Source: Polaromonas sp. CF318 (GTDB lineage: Bacteria > Pseudomonadota > Gammaproteobacteria > Burkholderiales > Burkholderiaceae_C). From it: DNA of 64,000 nucleotides. A program made the translations under genes and the position numbers. The stretch lies in assembly GCF_000282655.1 (NCBI RefSeq), contig NZ_AKIV01000148.1, forward strand, positions 1-64,000. The letters are read 5' to 3'. A model generated the notes under the pieces. That model did not search any database, was not told the origin of the DNA, and was given only the letters and a program-made list of their open reading frames with translations. Shown piece after piece: positions 1 through 7,476 of the stretch (positions are counted from its first letter, which is position 1; every line of letters starts with the position of its first letter).

Positions 1-19
1 GCGAGCGCGCCCAGCCAGT

Positions 20-241
20 CTAGGACGGCCAGCCGCGCGAAACCAGCGTATACAGCTCGGGTTTGTTGTTGCGGAACTGTCCTGGCGGTACGTTGGTCAG
101 ATGCAAGCCGTTTTTTTGAATCGGGTCGTCCAGTGACCAGCCGTCGATCACTTGCTTGCAACCGAACTCCGCACGCAACTTGGCCTTGTTGCGCGTCTTG
201 CCCCATCCCTGTGGCGCGGAGAAAATGATGGTCTTTGTCAT
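20..241 (-). CDS. Small prophage protein with Walker A-like motif
   Basis: A 73-residue protein that I do not recognise. Near the N-terminus it carries APQGWGKT, which fits the Walker A pattern (A/G)x4GK(T/S), so it may bind a nucleotide; the rest is too short for a full P-loop fold. An AGGAG ribosome binding site precedes the ATG. It lies in the leftward early block behind the repressor region, probably in one transcript with the DUF1566-like gene at 327-1076. Function unknown. Confidence 0.55.
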   Translation of the reverse strand: MTKTIIFSAPQGWGKTRNKAKLRAEFGCKQVIDGWSLDDPIQKNGLHLTNVPPGQFRNNKPELYTLVSRGWPS

Positions 242-326
242 GGCAGGCTCCTGTGGTGGTTTTCATTGGAACTCCAAAAATTTCGTCGCTACGCGCTCAG
301 AGAGGAGGTATTGAAGTAATGAAGGG

Positions 327-1076
327 TTAAAGGGGAATCGCGCGGAAAGCACGAACCCGAAACTCGCTGGCCTTGAGGAGCCAGTCGCTGCAGCCGTACT
401 CGAAGTGCTGGACGAAGGCGTTGTAGCGCGAGCCCTGCGTGCTGCTCCAGTACCACCCGGTTTTTTCGAAGCACTCGGGTGCGACGGCATAAGCGTGTTG
501 CAGTTGGGTCTGGCTGGGGATGAAGAGGTCTTTAAGACCGTCGAAATCGAGATGCAGCACCTTGAGCGCTATCTCGCTGCCTGCCTCTGCCATTGCTATG
601 GTGTTGGCCACACCGTCCGTGCGGCTCTGTGCGCCGATGACGTTCTGGTCGTACTCGCCCCAACGGCCATTAAAGTTGTAGGCCGGCGCGGTCATTGCGA
701 CGAGGTGTGCGCCCTCATGGATGCCAAGGTAAATGCCACCCTGGCTGGCCCATGGTTGGCCTATTTCAGGCGGTGCATCGCCTGCGGTGGATTGGGTTTT
801 CCCGGCAAGGCATTCGGCCTGTGCAGGGTGGCGCCCATGGTGCGACCACAACTGAGGTGGTTGCGTGCTGACAAACCGACGAATGATTTCGCGGCCGACG
901 TGTTCAGCGAACTCGCAGGCCGCTAAATCGCCAAAGGGTGCCGGGTTGGCTTGGCTTATATGCCAGAGCTGGACGATGTATTCGTCCGTGTAGCCCTCAA
1001 GGTTGCGAGGGTCAACTTCGAAGGTGATGCGAGTGCATGCGTGTGCACTGGCTGAGGTAGGGGAACTGGTTTTCAT
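327..1076 (-). CDS. DUF1566-like (Lcl C-terminal) prophage protein
   Basis: A 249-residue protein. The C-terminal half (WYWSSTQ, AFVQHFEYG, RVRAFRAI) has the pattern of DUF1566/Lcl C-terminal domains, which resemble C-type-lectin or FGE-like folds and occur often in phage accessory genes. The N-terminal part is not recognised. GGAGG precedes the ATG. It is the first gene downstream of the leftward promoter and operators at 1130-1170, so it should be an early leftward (PL) product. A role in the host or in exclusion is possible but not shown by the sequence. Confidence 0.65.
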   Translation of the reverse strand: MKTSSPTSASAHACTRITFEVDPRNLEGYTDEYIVQLWHISQANPAPFGDLAACEFAEHVGREIIRRFVSTQPPQLWSHHGRHPAQAECLAGKTQSTAGDAPPEIGQPWASQGGIYLGIHEGAHLVAMTAPAYNFNGRWGEYDQNVIGAQSRTDGVANTIAMAEAGSEIALKVLHLDFDGLKDLFIPSQTQLQHAYAVAPECFEKTGWYWSSTQGSRYNAFVQHFEYGCSDWLLKASEFRVRAFRAIPL

Positions 1077-1129
1077 TCGGCCTCCATTGGGTTGGCGTCG
1101 CCACTTGCAAATGCGGCGACCGAGACCGA

Positions 1130-1170
1130 AGTTTAGTTATAACGAAACATAAGTCAAGCTAAAGCTAAAC
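1130..1170 (-). promoter_or_regulatory. Leftward early promoter PL with two operators (OL)
   Basis: On the minus strand, a TTGACT -35 (1152-1157) and a TAAACT -10 (1130-1135) are 16 bp apart. Two 18-bp operator-like sites overlap them, at 1131-1148 (GTTTAGTTATAACGAAAC) and 1153-1170. The first matches the reverse complement of the site at 1895-1912 with two mismatches. The second matches the reverse complement of 1872-1889 with three. The same promoter hexamers recur at PR. Confidence 0.8.
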
Positions 1171-1198
1171 TATTTTTCCGTGTTTATTTGCAATTGGC

Positions 1199-1222
1199 AA
1201 AAAAAATCCGCCTCATGGGCGG
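1199..1222 (-). terminator. Rho-independent terminator of the repressor transcript
   Basis: Read leftward, CCGCC-CATGA-GGCGG forms a 5-bp stem followed, after one A, by eight T residues. It lies between the repressor gene and PL, so it should stop the repressor transcript before the leftward early genes. Confidence 0.65.
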
Positions 1223-1342
1223 GTTCTGTATAAGCTAAAAAGTATTAAGTAGCTTCCATTACGTGTTTATAGGCTACCTAAAACTGATGAATCTATTAGA
1301 GTATCGGCCTGAATTGATAAATTCGAGCTGTTGCTGCCGGTT

Positions 1343-1846
1343 TTATCCAGCCTTTCTGTGATCCCCTGCTGACGCGACTCCCCCCACCAAGCGATCGAGC
1401 TTATCGCCCATCTCCTGCGCTTGAGTTGGATCTGCGGCAAGGTCGCGCAAGATAAGTCCCGCGATGGCCCTGTCGGTTGCGTCCAGTAGGCGAAGGGCCT
1501 CACCGAGTTGCACAAGTAGGCTGCCTGGTGTTTGTCGAACTGCACTTAGCTGGATCGGTGCCTTGGAAGTTGTCGCGGCCTCAGAGGAGGGATATGGCTC
1601 ACTCACCAAAACGCCCAACCGTTTTGCCTCCTTTGGGGTTGGCCAATTGTTGTTAAACCAGTCATCTGGTAGCCTTATTTTTTGCGCCAGGCTCCTCGCG
1701 GCCAATTCCCCGAAAGGGGCATTAGGTCCATACATCTGGGAGACGCGGCCTTTTGATTTTCCAGCGGCCACAGCGAACACCGCCGGCTTTCCATAGTCTT
1801 CGGCAATCAGGTGTTTGAGTCTCGCCTTTCGGTGTGCATCACTCAT
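1343..1846 (-). CDS. Prophage CI-type repressor
   Basis: About 167 residues from an ATG at 1846; a TTG three codons upstream (1855) is less likely. The N-terminus has a helix-turn-helix-like stretch (KPAVFAVAAGKSKGRVSQMYG), and residues near 60-80 (LPDDWF) are typical of phage-type Cro/CI regulators of this order. There is no recognisable LexA-type S24 peptidase domain, so induction may not use RecA-stimulated self-cleavage. It is divergent from a cro-like gene with three operators between them. No Shine-Dalgarno is visible, so the message is probably leaderless. Confidence 0.8.
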   Translation of the reverse strand: MSDAHRKARLKHLIAEDYGKPAVFAVAAGKSKGRVSQMYGPNAPFGELAARSLAQKIRLPDDWFNNNWPTPKEAKRLGVLVSEPYPSSEAATTSKAPIQLSAVRQTPGSLLVQLGEALRLLDATDRAIAGLILRDLAADPTQAQEMGDKLDRLVGGVASAGDHRKAG

Positions 1847-1913
1847 GTTTAGCAAAGCATAAACAAAAAGGGTTTAGGTATTGCTTGACTTTGAGTTTCG
1901 CTAAAACTAAACT
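1847..1913 (+). promoter_or_regulatory. Right operator region: three 18-bp operators, PR and PRM
   Basis: Three related 18-bp sites lie at 1847-1864, 1872-1889 and 1895-1912. PR has TTGACT (1885-1890), a 17-bp spacer and TAAACT (1908-1913), so one operator lies across the -10 and another across the -35. Transcription would begin at about 1920, the A of the cro ATG, making cro leaderless. On the other strand a TATGCT-like -10 for the repressor overlaps the site at 1847-1864. This is the logic of lambda OR. Confidence 0.8.
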
Positions 1914-1919
1914 TTTGGA

Positions 1920-2174
1920 ATGGAACTCAAAGCTTGGCTGGATGAAGAACGCGGGCGCGCCACCGCATTGAGGCGACATCTGGGTATCTCTCGAGGGCGA
2001 ATGAGCCAGATCGCTGAGGGTGGGGTGCCGGATAAGTTCAAGTTGGCGGTTCGCGACTTCACAGGAGGCGTAGTCACCTTGGAGTCCATGGTCCAAGCCA
2101 GGACGCCATGCACCGAGGGGCAACCATCGCGGTCTGAGCCAGCGCCACAGCCTGTTGCACCTGCGGGGGCGTGA
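1920..2174 (+). CDS. Cro-like regulator (YdaS family type)
   Basis: An 84-residue protein. Residues 1-55 contain a short HTH (ALRRHLGISRGRMSQIAEGG) of the YdaS/Cro type used by many Burkholderiales and enterobacterial prophages; the tail is Pro/Ala-rich. It is the first rightward gene after the operator region and divergent from the repressor, so it should be the anti-repressor arm of the switch. The ATG lies at the predicted PR start, suggesting leaderless translation. Confidence 0.8.
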   Translation: MELKAWLDEERGRATALRRHLGISRGRMSQIAEGGVPDKFKLAVRDFTGGVVTLESMVQARTPCTEGQPSRSEPAPQPVAPAGA

Positions 2175-2261
2175 TGGACTCCTTTTCATTCTGGCGCTAT
2201 GCCGCAGCGCGTCTACCCGGGGTCGCCTATGCGCTGCCCCTCTGAATTCTTCTACCCGTTT

Positions 2262-2501
2262 ATGAGTGGACCCCTCGTTTGGGGTGGCCGTGCTCGCACG
2301 CCACCCTCCATCCTTGGGGCTGCTCGCCATTTCCCCCGCCGCCATCACGCCTGGCGCGCCTGGTTTTTCTCCTCCCTTTCGGTTGTCGCCGCGCAGGCAA
2401 GTGCGGCGGCTTTGGTGCGTCAGGGCGGCGGGGTTCTTTGTCTTCATGGCCGCTACTTTCGCCCGAAATGGTGCGGTGCAACACATCCAAAAGTTGGCTG
2501 A
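2262..2501 (+). CDS. Doubtful small ORF between cro and cII
   Basis: The 333-bp gap between the cro-like gene and the next clear gene holds overlapping open frames in several phases. This one would give 79 residues rich in Arg, Trp, His and Ala, with no domain I recognise and no good ribosome binding site. A 23-codon frame (2173-2244) overlaps the cro stop as TGATG. Neither can be called with confidence; the gap may instead be leader or antisense RNA. Confidence 0.2.
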   Translation: MSGPLVWGGRARTPPSILGAARHFPRRHHAWRAWFFSSLSVVAAQASAAALVRQGGGVLCLHGRYFRPKWCGATHPKVG

Positions 2502-2507
2502 CTGGAT

Positions 2508-2990
2508 ATGAATACTTCTGATGCACTCAATTTAATGGTGAGTTCATTCCCCGGTGGGCGCGAGGTCGTCGCCATGCGCATCGGCAAGAACGCCGAGACG
2601 CTGCGCAAGGAGCTGTCTGGAAAGGACCCGAAATTCAAATTGGGCGACGCGACGGCGCAACTGATCTCCGAGCTGTGCGTGGCGGAGCAGTCGCCAAATT
2701 GCCATGCCTACGTGAACGCCGTGGCCGCGGCCGTGGGCGGGTTTGTGCCGCTGGAGGCGTGTGATGGCGAGCCCGGGCCGGGCAGCCTGATGGCGTCGAC
2801 GGTCGGCTTGGTCACTGGCGCGTCGCAGGTGCTGGCAGACGTGACGGCGGCGCGGGCTGACGGGAAGATCAGCGACAACGAGCGCCGCCTGATAGAGCGG
2901 CATGCCACGGGCGTGATTCGCGACATGCAGGCGCTGCTGCGCGAGGTGAAGCGTGAAAACGAATCAACGAAGCGCGGGCGGGCGAAATGA
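2508..2990 (+). CDS. Phage regulatory CII-family protein (CP76 type)
   Basis: A 160-residue protein. The N-terminal 60 residues (ALNLMVSSFPGGREVVAMRI, then GDATAQLISELC) match the layout of the CII/CP76 family of phage regulators (PF06892-like), with an HTH near residues 15-50. The C-terminal half is helical (DVTAARADGKISDNERRLIERH). Position after cro fits an early activator that decides lysogeny. It overlaps the next gene by ATGA. Confidence 0.75.
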   Translation: MNTSDALNLMVSSFPGGREVVAMRIGKNAETLRKELSGKDPKFKLGDATAQLISELCVAEQSPNCHAYVNAVAAAVGGFVPLEACDGEPGPGSLMASTVGLVTGASQVLADVTAARADGKISDNERRLIERHATGVIRDMQALLREVKRENESTKRGRAK

Positions 2991-3217
2991 CCCAGACGGC
3001 CATTTTGCTGTTCACCTTGCTGGCTATGGCGATGGCGCCGTTAGGTTATGGCGTTGCCTGGGTCTTTGACCCGAAGCATGAGTTCTGGCGCGTGCTCCGG
3101 GCGTATGGCGAGGTGACAGCCGGCGTTGTGAGCTTCACCATCGCGACCCAGGAACTCATAGCCGAATACGAGAGGCTCAACGCGGCGGCGTCTCCTCAAC
3201 ATGGCGGGGCCAACTGA
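2987..3217 (+). CDS. Small single-pass membrane protein, prophage early region
   Basis: A 76-residue protein with a hydrophobic segment at residues 4-26 (ILLFTLLAMAMAPLGYGVAW) and a charged C-terminal tail. Its ATG overlaps the stop of the CII-like gene (ATGA), so translation is probably coupled. Function is unknown. It sits directly before the primase gene in the same early transcript. Confidence 0.6.
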   Translation: MTQTAILLFTLLAMAMAPLGYGVAWVFDPKHEFWRVLRAYGEVTAGVVSFTIATQELIAEYERLNAAASPQHGGAN

Positions 3218-4207
3218 GTGGACAACATGGCCTCCGTCGTCCAACAAATGGAAGCCTTTGGCGTGGAGTTCCGCGACAAGGACCTGCCGCTGCATGTCGA
3301 CGCGCCCAGGCGCAAAACCTGCGGCAAAAAGGGCAAGTGGTGGTACTGGCTGCGCACCTTCCGCCCAGACGCCGGCGGCAGCTTTGTGGTTGGGGTGTTT
3401 GGCTCCTACAAATCGGGCGACAAGCAGAAGGTCGAGGTCGACTGGAAGCCGTTGGGCGATGCCGAGCGCGCACGTATGGCGGCAGAGCATGCCGCGGCCC
3501 GTGCGGCCAGGGATGAGGCCCGGCGCCATGAAGCCGAGTTGGCGGCCATGGGGGCGCTGGATCTGTGGAAGCGCGCGGACCGTAGCGGCCATTCCCCTTA
3601 TCTGGAGCGTAAAGGAGTGACGCCCGAGGCCTGCCGCTATTTTGCAGACGGCACGGTAGTGATACCGCTGCTGCGCTATGACATGCCGCGCTCGGACGCG
3701 CTACGTGCTGTCCAGCGCATCAAGCCCGATGGGGCGAAGTTTTACACCAAGGGTTTTGCCAAGCCCGGCTGCGCGCTGCGGCTGGGCGACCACGACACGG
3801 CGGCGCTCAATGTGCTGTTGGTTGTGGAGGGATATTGCACGGGCCTCACGGTGCGCATGGCGACGGGCCACCAGGTGCCGGTGTATGTGGCGTTGGACTC
3901 CGGGAACCTGCAGCACGTAGTGCGGCTGCTGCGTGAGATCTATCCCGAGGACAGGATTTTGATTTGCGCGGACGACGACTGGCGCACGCGCGATCAACAA
4001 ACGGGCGAACTTTGCAACCCTGGCCGCACCATGGCGCGCCGCGTGGCGAAAGAGGTGAGCAGTTGCGACTTTGTGTGGCCGGTGTTTGACCCGGCCACGC
4101 GTCAGGAAAAAGACACGGATTTCAACGATCTGCACCAGCGCCAGGGCCTTGACGCCGTGGCGCGCCAGATCGGTGGGGTGTTGCAGGCAATGAGCACAAG
4201 ACGGTGA
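3218..4207 (+). CDS. TOPRIM-domain phage primase
   Basis: A 329-residue protein starting at a GTG, with an in-frame ATG at 3227 as alternative. The TOPRIM domain occupies about residues 195-290: [10 protein letters not shown] carries the conserved Glu, and ILICADDDW the acidic DxD pair that binds Mg2+. A zinc finger is not evident. Such proteins make RNA primers for phage DNA replication, usually with a separate superfamily 3-like helicase, which is the next gene and overlaps this one. An Ala/Arg-rich helical linker is seen at residues 85-110. Confidence 0.85.
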   Translation: MDNMASVVQQMEAFGVEFRDKDLPLHVDAPRRKTCGKKGKWWYWLRTFRPDAGGSFVVGVFGSYKSGDKQKVEVDWKPLGDAERARMAAEHAAARAARDEARRHEAELAAMGALDLWKRADRSGHSPYLERKGVTPEACRYFADGTVVIPLLRYDMPRSDALRAVQRIKPDGAKFYTKGFAKPGCALRLGDHDTAALNVLLVVEGYCTGLTVRMATGHQVPVYVALDSGNLQHVVRLLREIYPEDRILICADDDWRTRDQQTGELCNPGRTMARRVAKEVSSCDFVWPVFDPATRQEKDTDFNDLHQRQGLDAVARQIGGVLQAMSTRR

Positions 4208-5925
4208 TGGCAGAACAACCGCCAGAGGTGGACCCGCTTTACAGCCAGGCGCTGGACCTTGTGGTGAAAAACCAGAAGGCCTCAATCTCGCTGGTGCAAC
4301 GGCATTTGAAGATTGGCTACAACCGCGCCGCGGCGCTGATGGAGGCGCTGGAGGTGGGTGGCATCGTGAGCGCGATGTCATCCAGTGGCCAGCGCGCGGT
4401 GCTACAGATGCCGGCCGGCGAGGCGCCGCCACCGGATGATGCCGCGCCGGCCGGTAATGTGGTGCCGCTGTCATCGGCGAAGAAAGGTGCCGCCCCGCGT
4501 CCTGTATCTGGCGCGGCTGCGCCAGAACCGGGGGCCGGGGGGGATAGCCCTGCGGCTGGGCCGAAAGCCGCCAAAGCGCCGAAAAAGGAAAAGACGATCG
4601 ATTGGGGTAAGTACTCCTATCTGCTGGAGAACTTCACTCTGATCTACGGCACCGACACGGTGTGGGACGGCGGCAAACGGATGATCATGAAGCTGGCCAA
4701 CATGGCGCACGCGCATGGCGCGGATATGGTCAAGATATGGAAGGCGTCGGAGCGCCGGCGGACCGTGATGCAGGAGGATGTGGTGTTCGACCCCACGAAT
4801 ACCTGCGACCCCGAGCACTGCATCAACCTGTTTGACGGCTTCCGCATGGAACCGCAGAAGGGTGATGTGAAGCCCATCCTGGACCTGATCCGCTTCCTGT
4901 GTAGCCGCGCGGGTGAAGAGTCCGACGAGTGCGACCAGATCATGCATTGGCTGATGTGCTGGTTCGCCTACCCCCTGCAGCACCCGGGCGCCAAGCTGCG
5001 CACCAGCGTGGTCATGCACGGCGACGAGGGCGCCGGCAAAAATATGCTGTTCGACCTGGTGGCCAGCATCTACGGCAAATACGGCGCACTGGTGGGACAG
5101 GACGAGCTGGAAGACAAGTTCAATGACTGGCGCTCCTGCAAGCTCTTTGTGGTCGGCGATGAGGTCTCAAGCCGGCAGGAGCTGGTGCACAACAAGAACC
5201 GGCTCAAGGCGCTGATCACGTCGCCCACGGTGCAGATCAACCCAAAGAACCTGCCCAGGCGCGAGGAGGCCAACCACATGAACGTGGGCTTTCTCTCCAA
5301 CGAAATCACGCCGCTGGCGCTGGACAACAGCGACCGGCGTTACCTGGTGGTGTATACGCCCAGGGCCAAGCCCTTCGCCTACTACAAGGCCCTGGGCCAA
5401 TGGCGCGATACGGGGGGCACTGAGGCGTTCTACGCCTATCTGCTGGACTACCCCCTCGCGGACTTCGATCCCTACGCGCCAGCGCCCGCCACGGCCGCCA
5501 AACGCGACCTGATAGACATCAACCGCAAGAGCGCCGAGCGGTTCTGGCTGGAGTGGCACAGCGGCGAGATAGACCTTCCATACCACCCCTGCGCTGTCCA
5601 GCAGGCTTATCGGGCCTATCTCAAGTACGCCCAGAGAGTAGGGGACCGCTTCCCGGTCCAGCGCCCCACCTTCACGCGCATGGTGTTGCGGATGGCCGAG
5701 GCAGAAGACAGTTATGCACAGGAGAAGGTCATGACGCCGCCGACCTTGGAAGGTCGCAAGTCTGTGCGCATGTTTCTCACCCTTCCTCCGCCTGAAGAAG
5801 AGCAAGGCAAGTGGGCGGCTGAGTGTGTGGAGAGTTTTGAGAAAGCACTGATGAAGTACCTTGGAATCGGAAGTTATCCCCGGTCCCCTGGTGATGAAAG
5901 CAGCGGAAATGGCGGTGCGGAATGA
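4207..5925 (+). CDS. Phage replicative helicase (DUF5906/D5-like) with FtsK-gamma-like N-terminus
   Basis: 572 residues from the ATG that overlaps the primase stop (TGATG). Residues about 8-68 ([18 protein letters not shown], then [17 protein letters not shown]) look like the FtsK gamma winged helix, which in FtsK/SpoIIIE reads KOPS/SRS sequences. An Ala/Pro-rich linker follows. The ATPase half has Walker A GDEGAGKN (about residue 272) and Walker B LFVVGDEV (about 315), as in D5/DUF5906 phage helicases. It should unwind the origin together with the primase. The winged helix may recognise the repeats just downstream. Confidence 0.85.
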   Translation: MAEQPPEVDPLYSQALDLVVKNQKASISLVQRHLKIGYNRAAALMEALEVGGIVSAMSSSGQRAVLQMPAGEAPPPDDAAPAGNVVPLSSAKKGAAPRPVSGAAAPEPGAGGDSPAAGPKAAKAPKKEKTIDWGKYSYLLENFTLIYGTDTVWDGGKRMIMKLANMAHAHGADMVKIWKASERRRTVMQEDVVFDPTNTCDPEHCINLFDGFRMEPQKGDVKPILDLIRFLCSRAGEESDECDQIMHWLMCWFAYPLQHPGAKLRTSVVMHGDEGAGKNMLFDLVASIYGKYGALVGQDELEDKFNDWRSCKLFVVGDEVSSRQELVHNKNRLKALITSPTVQINPKNLPRREEANHMNVGFLSNEITPLALDNSDRRYLVVYTPRAKPFAYYKALGQWRDTGGTEAFYAYLLDYPLADFDPYAPAPATAAKRDLIDINRKSAERFWLEWHSGEIDLPYHPCAVQQAYRAYLKYAQRVGDRFPVQRPTFTRMVLRMAEAEDSYAQEKVMTPPTLEGRKSVRMFLTLPPPEEEQGKWAAECVESFEKALMKYLGIGSYPRSPGDESSGNGGAE

Positions 5926-5936
5926 GCCTGTGGATT

Positions 5937-6173
5937 GTTACGGCGTTACAGGGATGCGTAACACGCAAACCCAATGCCGGTGCGGCTTGTTACGGTGTTA
6001 CGGCGTTACAGACGGCCCCTATACATGTGCGGGCGTGCGCATGCGTGCATGTGTGCGCGATGCCTCCGTAACACCGTAACACCGTAACAACACAGGCGGG
6101 GCGCGGGTTTGGGTGTTACGCGCGCCCGTAACAGCGTAACTATTTATTTTTAGAAAAGAAAAAGGAATGAGGA
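5937..6173. repeat. Iteron-like GTTAC repeat cluster, candidate phage replication origin
   Basis: Repeats built on GTTACGGYGTTAC occur at 5937-5949 and 5989-6009 (three tandem GTTAC units). Inverted copies occur at 6068-6088 and 6128-6140. The 21-bp arms at 5989 and 6068 are inverted with one mismatch. An A/T-rich stretch (6141-6173) follows. The cluster lies in the gap directly after the helicase gene, the usual place for a phage origin with initiator sites and an unwinding element. Confidence 0.6.
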
Positions 6174-6180
6174 AAGGCTG

Positions 6181-6744
6181 ATGCAGATCTCGATCAAGAC
6201 GAACTTCCCAGCGGTTGACCGTCGGCTCGGCCAACTTCGTGAGGATGTGGCGCTTAAGGCTGGTGTGCGCGCGGTTAATGGAACGCTGGCCCAGGCACAG
6301 ACGCGGATGAGCCGCGCCATCCGTAGCGAGTTCAACATCAAGGCCGACAAGGTCAAGGCGGCGCTGCGCATCGAGCGCGCGACCTATCGCGGTGGCGTCT
6401 ATCGCATCGAGGGGAAGCTCGAATCCCCAACAAAGCGTGGTCGCTCCATCAACGTCATCAACTTCGAGGCCCGCAAGACAGCCCAAGGGGTGAGCGTGAA
6501 GATCCTGCGCAATGGCGGGCGTAAGGTGATCAAGGGCGCCTTCATCGGCAACAGCGGGCGCACCGTGTTCAAGCGCGTCGACAAGGCCAGGCTGCCAATC
6601 GTCGCCGTGCAGACCATCGATGTGCAGCAGATGTTCAACACCAAGCGCATCAAAGAGCTGGTCCTCCGCATGATCAACGAAAAGTTTCCCGAGATCTTCG
6701 AGCGCGAGGCGCGCTTCTACACCCAGAAGTTCAACCGCTCATGA
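6181..6744 (+). CDS. Minor tail protein Z-like (lambda gpZ family)
   Basis: A 187-residue basic protein matching the pattern of prophage minor tail protein Z: an N-terminal helical part ending NGTLAQAQTRMSRAIRSEF, then a beta-rich middle and a Phe-rich end. In lambda gpZ acts at the head-proximal end of the tail. Here the gene sits alone upstream of terminase rather than with the tail genes, an arrangement also seen in other prophages of this group. A GAGGAAAGG purine stretch precedes the ATG. Confidence 0.75.
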   Translation: MQISIKTNFPAVDRRLGQLREDVALKAGVRAVNGTLAQAQTRMSRAIRSEFNIKADKVKAALRIERATYRGGVYRIEGKLESPTKRGRSINVINFEARKTAQGVSVKILRNGGRKVIKGAFIGNSGRTVFKRVDKARLPIVAVQTIDVQQMFNTKRIKELVLRMINEKFPEIFEREARFYTQKFNRS

Positions 6745-6861
6745 CCCACCACCCCACCCCCCGGTCTGGGTCCTTCCAGGCCCAAGCTTCACACGGGCCG
6801 AAACGAGCGCGAAAAAGCGCTAGCCGGCCACCTGTGGAAATGTTGACAACTAGGTTGACGC

Positions 6862-7476
6862 ATGGCGAAAAGTGACCCCAATTTGTTGACGCAGGCGGAG
6901 TACGCGCGCAGCCGGAAGGCGCGCGGACTCTCGGGTGGGAGCCGTGAGTCGGTTAGAAAAGCGGTTGACGAAAAACGCATCAGCGTCTTTGGTCCGGACA
7001 AACTGATTTCGGCGGAATTGGCGGACAGCCAATGGGAGCGCAACACGCGATCGCGCATGAGCCCGCAGGCCCAGGCAGGCGCCACGCCGGATATGCTGGC
7101 CGGCGCGTCGCCGGTGCAGACGGATGCACCAGCGGCACCCGCTCCAGTCGCGCCAGCAACGGCCTTGCCCGACGGCTATACCGCGGCCAGGGCCCGGCGC
7201 GAGATGGCCGACGCTGAAACGTCGGAGATCCAGCTCAAGAAACTGCGCGGCGAGATATTGATCACGGCCGATGTTGCCCGGGCTGGCTTCGAAGTCGGCC
7301 GCGATCTACGCGACGCCATGGAGTCCTCGGTCAACAGCCTGGCCGCCGAACTCGCATCGGTGAACAACGCCGACGCCTGCGCCGACATCCTGCGCCGACA
7401 TAACCGGGCATTGCAGGAACTGCTGTCCAAGAGCTTCCGCGAGAAAATCGGCGCCGCCGCGGTGACTGCGATATGA
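6862..7476 (+). CDS. Terminase small subunit (Nu1-like)
   Basis: A 204-residue protein. The N-terminal part (LLTQAEYARSRKARG, SRESVRKAVDEKRI) is the winged-helix-like DNA-binding head of Nu1-type small terminases. A Pro/Ala linker follows, then a helical C-terminal part that should bind the large subunit. It recognises cos or pac DNA and starts packaging. The stop overlaps the start of the large subunit (ATGA). Confidence 0.85.
   Translation: MAKSDPNLLTQAEYARSRKARGLSGGSRESVRKAVDEKRISVFGPDKLISAELADSQWERNTRSRMSPQAQAGATPDMLAGASPVQTDAPAAPAPVAPATALPDGYTAARARREMADAETSEIQLKKLRGEILITADVARAGFEVGRDLRDAMESSVNSLAAELASVNNADACADILRRHNRALQELLSKSFREKIGAAAVTAI

Noticed and set aside
327-1076. DUF1566-like protein as a diversity-generating retroelement target
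   Set aside because: The domain type is compatible, but no reverse transcriptase, accessory gene or template/variable repeat is seen in the window.
1182-1199. Sixth operator upstream of PL
   Set aside because: Only one half-site (GTTTA) matches and the spacing differs from the other operators.
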